A DNA stretch of 37,561 nucleotides from Promethearchaeota archaeon (lineage in GTDB: Archaea > Asgardarchaeota > Lokiarchaeia > Sigyniarchaeales > SOKP01). The DNA is taken from positions 1 through 37,561 of the forward strand of contig JAGXNS010000015.1 in assembly GCA_019894855.1 (NCBI GenBank). The letters are read 5' to 3'. The position numbers and the translations under genes are program-made. Below are positions 8,013 to 16,360 of the stretch, piece after piece. Numbering within the stretch: position 1 is the first letter of the stretch; each line of letters starts with the position of its first letter. The notes beneath the pieces were generated by a model. That model saw only the letters and a list, made by a program, of their open reading frames with translations, made no database searches and had not been told where the DNA came from.

Positions 8013-9413
8013 CTAAAATGCAATAAAATCGTCAGCATTTTTCTTAAGTATTTTAAATGAGGGCACAGATAATCTTATGCCTCCTGCTAATTTATGACCA
8101 CCACCCGTTCCTCCAAGTTTTTGTTTAATCGTACTTATAACTTCATTGACACCCATGTGATCATTTTCTAAATATTTCCGAGAGCACCTTACACTAAGTT
8201 TAACCATTTGAGTTTTCTTCTCGAGGCCACCTAAGAACAACATCTTATCGGGTCTTAACAGTCCGTTAACGGAAGTAAAACTTGCTGTGTCTGACCAATT
8301 GCTCGGTGGTATTTTACCGTTTCCTGCATCAATGAAAATTGTGCTTTTAGTTTCGTATCGAGGTAATTCATTTGCTAATATTTTTAAATTTTTAACCAGT
8401 GTATTGATATATTCGTTATAGAGTTCTTTAGCGTATCGCGTAACAGACTTTTGGTTTATAATCGAAATAGCAGCGCTAATATTTTTAAATGATAGGATGT
8501 TTAGCAGTATCGCGTGTTCAAACGCGAATCTTAATAGGCCTTGTTTTTGAGGTAATAAAGCAAAGTGTCCGACATCTATATCACTGCTTTTAAGAATTCT
8601 TTGAATTTCATCCCGCTCTAAATCAATAATTTTTTTATTGGGGTTTATACTTATGCTATTTAAAAAAGATTTAATAGTTTGATCACTTTCACCGCCATAT
8701 CCGATGAGAAAAGGCAAAATACTGTTCCTTAAGCCCTTTTTTATAGATTCGTGCATACTTCCGAAGAGAATTAACCCTTCCTTATCTATAACAAGTTCTT
8801 CGTCGCATATTTCTTGATAAATTTCCTTATTAAAAGATTGGAGTTTTTCCATGGATCGTAAGGAGTCTCCTGCAATTCCGATAACGGCTAGCCACCCTTG
8901 CTTTATAATCGATAAATTGATTTTTTTAGCGAACAAATAAGCTAAAGTAGCACCCGATACATGATCTAAGCCGTCAAATCCAAAAACCGTAGGATTAACA
9001 AAGAATAAATTTTCAGGAAGTTCTTCTAAAACTAAATCGCAATCGACTTCATGGTGATCAAGAATGTAAAAATGTTCTTTTCGCTTTTTTATAATAGGCA
9101 CTAATTCAGCTAGATTAGAACCCACATCGGTAAAGATTAGTGCAGTTCTACTATTTTGAGCTTTCGGTAAAATTCCATTTAAATAATTTCCCCACGAAAC
9201 AGAACGATTATAGATGAAATAATCATAGTTGAATTTCATTTTATGGAGCAAATTTTGAATAATTTGCAAGCTACTAATCCCATCTGCGTCATTATGTGAA
9301 ATTGCAATAACATTATTATAATGAGTTTGAGAATAGTCCTCGAAAGAGTCTACAGCAGTATCAAGGTGTTTTAAAAATTTAGTGCGATCTGGTTTTGGGC
9401 TCATAAAAATCAT
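8013..9413 (-). CDS. DHH-family phosphoesterase, RecJ-like/GINS-associated nuclease type
   Basis: This 466-residue protein has both halves of a DHH-DHHA1 enzyme. Manganese-binding motifs are in order: SHNDADGISS (motif I, near residue 40), FTDVGSN (near 95), ILDHHEVDC (the DHH, near 117) and GIAGDS (near 175). The C-terminal substrate-binding DHHA1 has GGTGGGHKLAGGIRL. Archaeal proteins of this size and layout are RecJ-like single-strand exonucleases that join the GINS/MCM helicase as Cdc45 counterparts; whether this one does so is inference. All metal ligands look intact, so it should be an active nuclease. Either the ATG at 9413 or the one nine bases inside could be the start. Confidence 0.88.
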   Translation of the reverse strand: MIFMSPKPDRTKFLKHLDTAVDSFEDYSQTHYNNVIAISHNDADGISSLQIIQNLLHKMKFNYDYFIYNRSVSWGNYLNGILPKAQNSRTALIFTDVGSNLAELVPIIKKRKEHFYILDHHEVDCDLVLEELPENLFFVNPTVFGFDGLDHVSGATLAYLFAKKINLSIIKQGWLAVIGIAGDSLRSMEKLQSFNKEIYQEICDEELVIDKEGLILFGSMHESIKKGLRNSILPFLIGYGGESDQTIKSFLNSISINPNKKIIDLERDEIQRILKSSDIDVGHFALLPQKQGLLRFAFEHAILLNILSFKNISAAISIINQKSVTRYAKELYNEYINTLVKNLKILANELPRYETKSTIFIDAGNGKIPPSNWSDTASFTSVNGLLRPDKMLFLGGLEKKTQMVKLSVRCSRKYLENDHMGVNEVISTIKQKLGGTGGGHKLAGGIRLSVPSFKILKKNADDFIAF

Positions 9414-9692
9414 TTAGTAGGATTTTCGACAATAAATTGTTTAATCTGCTATAATTGGAAAAAACTAATATATCGTAGTAAACTTCTTAATTACCTCATT
9501 ATTGATAATGTGTTTTAAGGTAATAGATATGCCTTTTATAGACGTTATGAATGATATAAAAATATATTCAATAAATATAAATATTCGTATAAGTAGGCAT
9601 TCACGGAAATTTAAGTAAAAATTAAAATCCTAAGAAATATTAATTAATTTTATTTAATTTTTTGATTAAAAAAATTTACTTTTAAAATAAAG

Positions 9693-11405
9693 ATGAAGAG
9701 CAGTAATTACAGGAAATCTATAATAATCGTTATAATACTAATGAGCACGATAATCTCGTTTATTCTTATTGATCCATCTTCAAATTACAGCTCTTTAAAT
9801 CTTGATAATAATGATATCCCTATAATTCCCGAACTTAGTTCCTTTTCAGAAGATGACTATACTCCAATTATTAATACTCCTAAACAGGGACTTGGGAACA
9901 TAACTATTACACAATTTTCATTTGACGAAGAAGGTGTTTTTAATCAATCAGAAAATTACCCTAATCTCGTAGACGATTTAAGCTCTGGAGCGTTAAAGAT
10001 ATCATATTTAGAAACTACATATCTCGAAACTACTGGAATCGCCCAATTCAATAATCTCGATGATTCTATCCCTGAATCGAACAAGATAACAGTGTTAATT
10101 AATGAATCTATTAGTGTTCAGTTTAATAGTTCCATAGAAAATTCTGAGGGTTATTTAATCTATAATCCACTCTTATATCCGAGAGTTCTTAATCAAGTAC
10201 TTGTGAAAAATAATACTGATCCTATTATTGAAGAACTTAATGAAGCCGATTACACGATTGATTCTGATAATTATTTTGTGTTCAATTATCAGAATTTCTT
10301 CTCAACAACTTTTCACAATTTTTCGCTCTACTTCATATTTGAGTATACTCTAACATTAGAAACATGGGATTTAAACCAAAACTCTAATGATGACTTGTCG
10401 CTAACGCAACAAATTCAATCCTTCAGCCCTTCATTTTATTATAACTTTACTTTAATTGGAACAAAAATCACAGCTAACCTAACAAGCCTTCCAGAACTTG
10501 CTGATAACCTCGTTTTAGAGATAATTGTAAATCCCCTTGATAAGGATTTGTTTTTTGACCATATTTTAGAAATTGATGATCAAATTAAAGTAAATTTTTT
10601 AGAACCAGACAAAAAGATAAATGTAACAATTTCTGCTGACTCAAAATTATTTTCATTAAAATTTAGTTCTAATTTTACTATGATGTTTGAGAATTCAGTT
10701 GATTTTAGCTGGGCAATTGATAGATTAATAGAGGGGAGAAATCTTCGCGAAAGAATTTACTTTCCATCGCTTATTTCAGGTCCAGAACACATTGTTCTTA
10801 AAGATATCGCACTGGTTGAGAGTACAATAATCGTAGATCAGATAATTAGTAATAGTTCATCATTTGGAAGAAATGTGAATGTTTTCGATGAGATCATTTC
10901 GATAACGCAAGAAACCATCGAGAACAGCTTGATTTTTACTAAAAATGCTGTAAAAAGGAAAGGATTAAAACTTTTTATTCCATATATGATTGCTGGTGAA
11001 ACAAATCCATGCTCCTTAAAATATTCTGCTACTAATGACCTTAAAATCGTTATAACCGATAGTATTCGGATGCCCTTAGTTGGATATAGGATTGAATTAA
11101 AGTATTATGGAAAAAATTATGGTACATATATGTCGAACGATTTTACCCAACCAATGGCTTATGCTTATTCAGATGAAAATGGGGAGATTTTGATCGAAAA
11201 TGTCCCTAATGGGAATTATACTGTTAAAGTCTATCAAGGCACTGTATTAATTACGGAATTTCAAATTAATACTTTTAGAGAAGTGAATTATTTAATTACG
11301 GATGTTATTCATTTTCCACTTTGGATTCTAATATTTGGGGGAATTAGCAGTATTTTAATACTATTAGGTTTACTTTTATATTTTAACAACATGAAGAGAT
11401 CTTAA
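9693..11405 (+). CDS. Secreted, C-terminally anchored surface protein with carboxypeptidase regulatory-like domain
   Basis: A 570-residue protein with an N-terminal signal or anchor helix (about 10-27) and a C-terminal membrane helix (about 540-562) followed by a short basic tail. The body should therefore lie outside the cell. It is rich in Asn, Ser, Thr and Asp with many N-x-S/T sites, typical of archaeal surface glycoproteins. Residues about 440-530 look like a carboxypeptidase regulatory/CnaB-like beta-sandwich (VITDSIRMPLVGYRIELKY, SDENGEILIENVPNGNYTVKV). The rest is predicted beta-rich and unrecognised. No catalytic motif is seen; a structural or adhesive role is likely. It is separated from the next small gene by only five bases. 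Confidence 0.75.
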   Translation: MKSSNYRKSIIIVIILMSTIISFILIDPSSNYSSLNLDNNDIPIIPELSSFSEDDYTPIINTPKQGLGNITITQFSFDEEGVFNQSENYPNLVDDLSSGALKISYLETTYLETTGIAQFNNLDDSIPESNKITVLINESISVQFNSSIENSEGYLIYNPLLYPRVLNQVLVKNNTDPIIEELNEADYTIDSDNYFVFNYQNFFSTTFHNFSLYFIFEYTLTLETWDLNQNSNDDLSLTQQIQSFSPSFYYNFTLIGTKITANLTSLPELADNLVLEIIVNPLDKDLFFDHILEIDDQIKVNFLEPDKKINVTISADSKLFSLKFSSNFTMMFENSVDFSWAIDRLIEGRNLRERIYFPSLISGPEHIVLKDIALVESTIIVDQIISNSSSFGRNVNVFDEIISITQETIENSLIFTKNAVKRKGLKLFIPYMIAGETNPCSLKYSATNDLKIVITDSIRMPLVGYRIELKYYGKNYGTYMSNDFTQPMAYAYSDENGEILIENVPNGNYTVKVYQGTVLITEFQINTFREVNYLITDVIHFPLWILIFGGISSILILLGLLLYFNNMKRS

Positions 11406-11410
11406 AAAAA

Positions 11411-11740
11411 TTGATAGTAATTTTCATCGACAACATTGAAAATTTCTTGAATTTTCTTGACAAGAGAATTATGGATCAAGTGTTTTATGAATTTAAAGAG
11501 ATTAAGGATGAGACAGATTTATCTAAAGAAATCAAAATCGAAATAATACTTCATTATTTAGCAAAAATTGGAGATACTTTAATCCTATACGAAACGAGAC
11601 AAAAAATTTCTAAAGATATTAATTCTAATAGTGATTCAGATGTAATTAATACTCTACAAAACATTTTTGATAAAGCAGATACATCATTAAAATTAGTAAA
11701 AGGGAAAATCAGAGAAATTTTTCTTTCATATTCGCAATAA
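11411..11740 (+). CDS. Small helical hypothetical protein
   Basis: A 109-residue acidic and basic helical protein that I do not recognise. The TTG at 11411 begins five bases after the stop of the surface-protein gene, suggesting coupling. An in-frame ATG at 11471 would give 89 residues and is an equally good start. No zinc, membrane or nucleotide motif is visible. It converges with the aIF2-gamma gene, whose stop lies 27 bases away. Confidence 0.5.
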   Translation: MIVIFIDNIENFLNFLDKRIMDQVFYEFKEIKDETDLSKEIKIEIILHYLAKIGDTLILYETRQKISKDINSNSDSDVINTLQNIFDKADTSLKLVKGKIREIFLSYSQ

Positions 11741-11767
11741 AAATCATTAGAATAAGTTATTGGTTCT

Positions 11768-13347
11768 TTAGTTTACCTCTTTACCATAACCTATTAAACG
11801 ATAACGCCGATTTATAATTCTTGAAATCGCAAAAATTGAATTCAATGGAGCACAAATTGGTGGATTTAAACTAAGAATATAGGAATTTTTTAAGATTTTT
11901 ATAACAGTTCCAGCTGTTTTTTCAGTTCCAACGACTAGTAATAACTTCTCGTTGTGTTTTAACTGTTGAACTTTCATCTGTACTTCCGATCCCAGCACTC
12001 TTTCCAAAAGGTTTACTTGTACTTCGACTTCAGAAAGTATTTCAGGCAATGTGTCAGGCCTACCAACTAGGTGTCCTATTAGAGAATCTCCCCTCGTCAA
12101 AGCAGGATCTAACATGGTCCCTAATCCAATTAGCCCTCCTGGCTTGGCTTCTTCTAAAAAATTAGATCCTTGACTTATGCTAGCTATTTTGGTCTTGAGT
12201 GGTTGATATTTATTTTTTACTCGTAATCCCGGTCTTATCTCAATTACTTCCCCAACTTGAACCTTTCCTTTTAAAACCGATCCACCAATTACACCACCGT
12301 TTAAATCGTTAATTTGCGTACCGGGACGATTTATATCAAATGAACGAGCAACTAAAAATTGGAATTCCTCGTCCTCTTGAATTTTTGGTGTTTTAATTAT
12401 TTCTTCAAACGCGCGAACTATTAAATTAAGATTTGCTCCAAACACGGCAGAAACGGGAATAATAGGAGCATTTTGAGCGATAGTGCCCTTCACAAATTCT
12501 TTAATCTGTTTATAATTTTCTAAAGCTTGTTCTTTTGAAACAGCGTCAATTTTATTTTGTATAATTATAATGTTCTCTATACTAGCAATTTTCAACGCTC
12601 CTAAATGTTCTCTAGTTTGTGGCTGAGGACATGTCTCATCAGCTGAAATTAACAAACAAGCACCATTCATTAAAGAAGCACCACTCAACATTGTAGCCAT
12701 TAAAATTTCGTGACCTGGAGCATCAACAAAAGAGATGTTTCTTTTAAATTCTAAGGTTTTTGAACAGTTTGGACAATTATATCTAGGTTGTCCTTTTTTT
12801 CTAGCAGCTTCTGCCATATAGTACGTTAAATATTCGTCGCACTCAGGACAATACAAAATTGTTGCGTTAGAATAGCCCAATTTAATTGAAATTCCCCGTT
12901 CTTGTTCTTCAGAGTGTCTATCAGTCCAATCACCCGTTAAAGCTTTGACTAGTGTGGTCTTTATAGGAATTGTCGAAACGACTAATTCATTCCATGATCT
13001 ACATGGCCCACTAGTCCAATATTGCATTCTGCTTGTTGTTTTATTAGTTCTTTAAGGTTGGTGCTTTTTCCTGGCTTTACCTTTTTTGTTGTTTTTGCTT
13101 TTTTGGTGGTTTTCTCTATTACTTCCAATTTTGGAGTTTCTACTTCTGATGATTTCTCCTTCATTAATGATCCTGCGCTTTTTATAAATCTCAATGCCGT
13201 TGCATTGCCAATACCTTTGATTTTTAGTTTCACAATATTGTCTGGCTTAGACGAGGCTAAAATTTCAACAGACTTAATGCCTGCTTCTTTTAATTTTTTA
13301 GCCATTTCAGAACCGATGCCTTTTACATCTTCTAATTGATAAACCAT
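11768..13347 (-). CDS. eif2g: Translation initiation factor aIF2 subunit gamma with N-terminal helix-hairpin-helix domain; gene split by a 29-nt BHB intron
   Basis: Coding sequence is 13347-12990 joined to 12960-11768 on the minus strand; the spliced product is 516 residues. aIF2-gamma is the GTPase core of the factor that carries initiator Met-tRNA to the ribosome. After splicing G1 reads GHVDHGKTTLVKAL, with Lys120 split across the junction. Other motifs: RGISIKLGY (G2; usually RGMTIKLGY), a four-Cys zinc knuckle (CPEC then CPNC), DAPGHE (G3), NKID (G4), SAVF (G5), then the two beta-barrel domains. Unspliced, exon 1 ends in GHVDHGMN and a stop. In frame upstream is an extra region of about 108 residues: two helix-hairpin-helix motifs (VKGIGSEMAKKL, IKGIGNATALRF) and a Lys/Thr-rich linker. 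That fusion is unusual. A pseudogene is unlikely because everything outside the insertion is intact. Confidence 0.92.
12961..12989 (-). other. 29-nt bulge-helix-bulge (BHB) intron in the aIF2-gamma mRNA
   Basis: Read on the minus strand. The 4-bp central helix pairs AUGG (12995-12992, end of exon 1) with CUAU (12966-12963, end of the intron). The 3-nt bulges are AAU (12991-12989) and AAA (12962-12960). The inner intron helix pairs GAAUU (12988-12984) with AAUUC (12971-12967) and, past one bulged A, GUCG with CGAC around a UUU loop. The outer exon helix is weak (UC/GA plus scattered pairs). Cutting after the second base of each bulge removes 12989-12961 and joins GGA-A to AG, giving Gly-Lys-Thr in frame. 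This is the geometry recognised by the archaeal tRNA-splicing endonuclease. Confidence 0.88.
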
Positions 13348-13472
13348 AATAGATTTAGTTTTTTATTCTAATTATTTATTACTAATTATTTCTTAATTTT
13401 ATTAATTCTTTTGAGAAAAAAAATAATTAATCGTAATTGCAAATAATTTTCATAAAGACTTAGGGAGAGATG

Positions 13473-13700
13473 TTAATCTATTGTTTTTAATGTTTTTGTT
13501 CCACCAGGTTTCTTCTCTAACTCTTTGTAAGACACTCGCAAAAGACTATCGACATAAAAAGTTGATGTTTTTCCACAAGAATCACTCGTATGATGAATAT
13601 AAACTGGAGCAGGATACTGAGAGGTATTTACATCTTTTTCATCTATCTTAAACACTATCCTTTGATTACAATAAGGACATGTGTTAAATCTAAGTGGCAT
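13473..13700 (-). CDS. Small putative zinc-binding protein
   Basis: A 75-residue protein with an N-terminal CPYC knuckle (residues 8-11) followed by a beta-like segment and HHTSDSCGK near residue 36. Two Cys, two His and the later Cys could bind one metal. It is not recognised as a named family. It lies 125 bases upstream of aIF2-gamma on the same strand but has its own spacer, so co-transcription is uncertain. Confidence 0.6.
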   Translation of the reverse strand: MPLRFNTCPYCNQRIVFKIDEKDVNTSQYPAPVYIHHTSDSCGKTSTFYVDSLLRVSYKELEKKPGGTKTLKTID

Positions 13701-13826
13701 AATAAATAGTTGAGTTTTACCTTTTTAATCGTATACTTATTTTTAATTATTTATAATATGTGTAAATATATTTTTTATTCTGAATATAATTATATAGTAA
13801 GTCACTTTCTATTATTTTGATTTTCC

Positions 13827-16010
13827 ATGGGAAAGCGTGGGTTACATAAACTAGTTGTTTTTTCAATTGTATTAGTGCTTATCATTCCAGTAATTACACT
13901 CTGGATGGATTTTGAAGGTCAATACACTAATGAAAAGGATATAATAGAAAATTTAAGCTCGTCAGACTCTCATCTTAGTGTAGGAAATTTGACATTACCA
14001 AAAATCGATTATGAGGCATTAAACGACGCGTGGATTAATCAAAAAATAGAAATGTTAATAATCGTAAACGATTCGAGCTTTGTGGATTCTGTTACGCCTT
14101 TGATGAATTGGAAAAACGAGAAAGGTGTCAAAACCATCATATTATATAACTATACGGAATATGAGGGAAGGGATAAGGCAGAACGGATCAGAAATATGAT
14201 AAAAGATTATTACGAGAAGGAGAATATTCAGTGGGTTCTTCTAGCGGGTGACGCAGAAGAAAACTTAATACCTATTAGAGAAGTATATAACCCAGATGTT
14301 GTTGTAGTGGGTGGAGAATCAGAATATTCAACTTGGGACAATTATGACAAACCCACTGATTATTATTATGCAGATTTAACAGGATCTTGGGATAGTAATA
14401 ATAATAACATTTGGGGCGAATCTCCTATTTATACGGGAGATCACGACGAGATTTCATGGATCCCAGAAGTGTATGTTGGTAGATTCCCAGCTGATAACGC
14501 GTTTGAACTCTCTGTGATGGTAAATAAAACATTGAAATACGAAACTGATCCTTTTATTGGAAACTGGATGAACAGAATGTTATTAGCGGGAGGAGTTTCA
14601 AGCTATTACCAAGATAATTCTGACCCTAATGAAGTAATTACTGATGAAGATGAAGCTCGTCTTACAGAATACATTTGGCAAAATTACGTAATTTCAGAAA
14701 GTAAGTTTACCCATTTAACAAAAACTACCACTGATTTTTCGCCCAGTACTCCACCAACGCCAAATTCTCTTGATGCACTTACTGTAACAAGTTTTCGTAA
14801 TGAATTTAATTCCGGCTATTCTACAGTGATAATTGCTGGACATGGGGATCCAACTCAGATTAAAGATGCCAGTTTTCTGCCCTTTCCTTACAACTATTAC
14901 AATAACGGTGATGCTTCGTCGAGTAGCAATTTTAACATGTCCTCTTTGTTTTATTCCGATGTTTGTACAACATCCTCGTACGATAAGGGAGACAATAGCA
15001 TAGGAGAAATTCTTATTAACGAAGCTGACTCTGGAGCAATCGGATTTATTGGTGGGCTTCGCGTAACTTGGTATCTTCAGGATGATGATTATTTAGAAAA
15101 ACTTAACAGGGGCAATGCTAAATTATTTTGGGAAACATTTTTCGAAGAAAAAAAATTTCAACAAGGAAGAGCTTTGTATGATTCTAAGGTATCCTATATG
15201 AATAGCGATTATTTCGAAAGAGGAGCTGCTTCTATGATTTATGAATACCAACGCAAGAATTTATTAACTTACAATTTATTAGGTGATCCCGAATTAGATG
15301 TATACACCAAGATACCTAAGAAGGTATCTAATTATTTTAATGAGGATTTATACGAAGGACAATGCGTTTCATTTCAAGTTAAAGACGATCTGGGAAGAAT
15401 TATCTCAAGAGCAAGAATTCATTTGAAGGGTTCAAACGGAAAATACCGAACAATATACGCTGATATAAACGGTCATGTTGATTTCAGGTTACCTCTAGGA
15501 GCTCATGAGAATTATAGTGTAATAATTACGGGACACAACGTAATCCCTTCTTATCATAATTTTACCACTTTACCGGATACTGATAACCCGATTATTCTTG
15601 ATGCTCATCACAGTCCTCTTGCCCCAACAGTATCAGATAATATAGAGATTTCTATACTCACCAAAGATAATCATTCAGGAATTGAGAGCATCTTTATCAT
15701 TATTTCTGAATCCAATTTCAATGATTATTCAACCTATCGCCTTAGGAACGAAATTAACGAAAATAATGAACGATTTGATCTTATTCTAAACAAAGAAGAA
15801 CCGGGATCATATTCATATATTATTGTTGCTAGAGATTATTTAAATAAAACTAGCCTCTTATTCAGTGATGAATTTAATTTCGTAATACAAAAGCCATTTA
15901 CGGATGCAGTGCTAATTATTGCTTCTATATTAATCGTAGGATTGGTAAGTGTCTCATCGCTGATTATGTTAGTCCGATTGAATAAATATAACAAGAATCT
16001 TAAGAGATAG
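13827..16010 (+). CDS. Gingipain-like cysteine peptidase (family C25), membrane-anchored
   Basis: A 727-residue protein with a signal helix at residues 8-27 and a C-terminal membrane helix at about 693-717 followed by basic residues, so the catalytic part should face outside. The C25 core runs from about 70 to 500. It has VLLAGDAEENLIP, the Asp-rich TDYYYADL, EVYVGRFPA, the catalytic His in IIAGHGDP and the likely nucleophile in YSDVCTTSSYD, then LLGDPELDVY, the usual end of the domain. After it come two beta-sandwich modules, one with the carboxypeptidase regulatory pattern RARIHLKGSNGKYRTIYADI. Peptidase activity against extracellular protein is inferred from the intact His and Cys. It has the same anchor layout as the surface protein at 9693-11405. 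Confidence 0.82.
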   Translation: MGKRGLHKLVVFSIVLVLIIPVITLWMDFEGQYTNEKDIIENLSSSDSHLSVGNLTLPKIDYEALNDAWINQKIEMLIIVNDSSFVDSVTPLMNWKNEKGVKTIILYNYTEYEGRDKAERIRNMIKDYYEKENIQWVLLAGDAEENLIPIREVYNPDVVVVGGESEYSTWDNYDKPTDYYYADLTGSWDSNNNNIWGESPIYTGDHDEISWIPEVYVGRFPADNAFELSVMVNKTLKYETDPFIGNWMNRMLLAGGVSSYYQDNSDPNEVITDEDEARLTEYIWQNYVISESKFTHLTKTTTDFSPSTPPTPNSLDALTVTSFRNEFNSGYSTVIIAGHGDPTQIKDASFLPFPYNYYNNGDASSSSNFNMSSLFYSDVCTTSSYDKGDNSIGEILINEADSGAIGFIGGLRVTWYLQDDDYLEKLNRGNAKLFWETFFEEKKFQQGRALYDSKVSYMNSDYFERGAASMIYEYQRKNLLTYNLLGDPELDVYTKIPKKVSNYFNEDLYEGQCVSFQVKDDLGRIISRARIHLKGSNGKYRTIYADINGHVDFRLPLGAHENYSVIITGHNVIPSYHNFTTLPDTDNPIILDAHHSPLAPTVSDNIEISILTKDNHSGIESIFIIISESNFNDYSTYRLRNEINENNERFDLILNKEEPGSYSYIIVARDYLNKTSLLFSDEFNFVIQKPFTDAVLIIASILIVGLVSVSSLIMLVRLNKYNKNLKR

Positions 16011-16161
16011 GGAGAAAATTAACAACTCAATACAAAGCCTTTTAAGTTTAACGGTTTATTATGAAAAAGTTTAATTACTAGCTCGTACTATTCCAATTAC
16101 TTACAACCATATAAATGAAGCATTTTACGATAATATAGCCAAAGTTATAAAATGGTTGTTG

Positions 16162-16358
16162 GTGATAGTTTTAACCACATAATCTCGTAGCAATTAGCTA
16201 CAACGCCGGAAGTTAAACTGTTTTGCGTTGCAGATAGTACTGTAGTTGAAAATCTATGGGAACTTGCAAACTGTAGCTTCGGCTACGGTCATGGTAATAC
16301 AGGATAGTACCCGGTACCATCCGAACCCGGAATCGTAAATGTGGTTAATGATTATCAC
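16162..16358 (+). other. Precursor processing structure around the permuted 5S rRNA (outer stem plus BHB-like motif)
   Basis: The 5S unit is enclosed by perfect pairings: GUGAUA (16162-16167) with UAUCAC (16353-16358), and a 10-bp stem 16171-16180 with 16339-16348. Inside lies a hairpin GUAGC-AAUUA-GCUAC (16187-16201). Then a BHB-like joint: ACG (16203-16205) with CGU (16334-16336), CCGG (16206-16209) with CCGG (16327-16330), and bulges AAG (16210-16212) and AAU (16331-16333). The inner helix is short (GUU 16212-16214 with AAC 16324-16326), so it is a relaxed BHB. Joining 16332 to 16212 reproduces standard 5S sequence. Confidence 0.75.
16212..16332 (+). rRNA. Circularly permuted 5S rRNA (121 nt)
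   Basis: 5S domains are all present but in rotated order. Helix II 3' strand (16218-16226) comes first. Next is helix V (16228-16232 with 16265-16269), enclosing loop E (AGUA 16236-16239 opposite GGGAA 16258-16262) and helix IV (16242-16245 with 16254-16257) capped by GAAA. Next is helix I (16270-16277 with 16282-16289), closed by a UUCG loop that replaces the usual free 3' and 5' ends. Last are helix II 5' strand (16294-16302), helix III (16311-16314 with 16327-16330) and loop C with the conserved CAUCCGAAC. Gene ends therefore fall next to helix III. Ligating 16332 to 16212 gives CCGAACCCGGAAGUUAAAC, matching the archaeal consensus CCGAACACGGAAGUUAAGC. The mature form is probably circular. 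It stands alone between protein genes. Confidence 0.85.
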
Positions 16359-16360
16359 GG

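Noticed and set aside
9414-9692. Possible RNA gene between the DHH nuclease and the surface protein.
   Set aside because: The region is AT-rich with no stable fold or conserved RNA motif visible.
12949-13017. Complementary GACTAGTG/CACTAGTC segments in the two aIF2-gamma exons as part of the splice structure.
   Set aside because: They are 8-bp complementary but lie about 19 nt and 5 nt from the splice sites. The core ACTAGT is palindromic, so the pairing may be chance and is not needed for the BHB.
12950-13020. A simple sequencing frameshift in aIF2-gamma.
   Set aside because: A frameshift error would be one or two bases. Here 29 extra bases fall precisely between Gly and Lys of the P-loop and form a complete BHB fold.
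11768-13347. Two separate genes: a 121-residue HhH protein and a 419-residue GTPase starting at 13027.
   Set aside because: The GTPase version starts with out-of-frame sequence and lacks the P-loop, while the HhH frame contains exactly the missing NIGLVGHVDHG. The 29-nt BHB intron explains both.
16162-16352. A canonical BHB within the GUU/UGAU internal loop of the outer 5S stem.
   Set aside because: No 4-bp central helix with 3-nt bulges can be formed there; the continuous 10-bp stem is better.
16161-16358. An ordinary, non-permuted 5S or a tRNA in the 16011-16435 gap.
   Set aside because: The helix V/IV domain precedes helix I and loop C, which cannot be threaded as a standard 5S. There is no CCA-type acceptor, T-loop or anticodon pattern for a tRNA.
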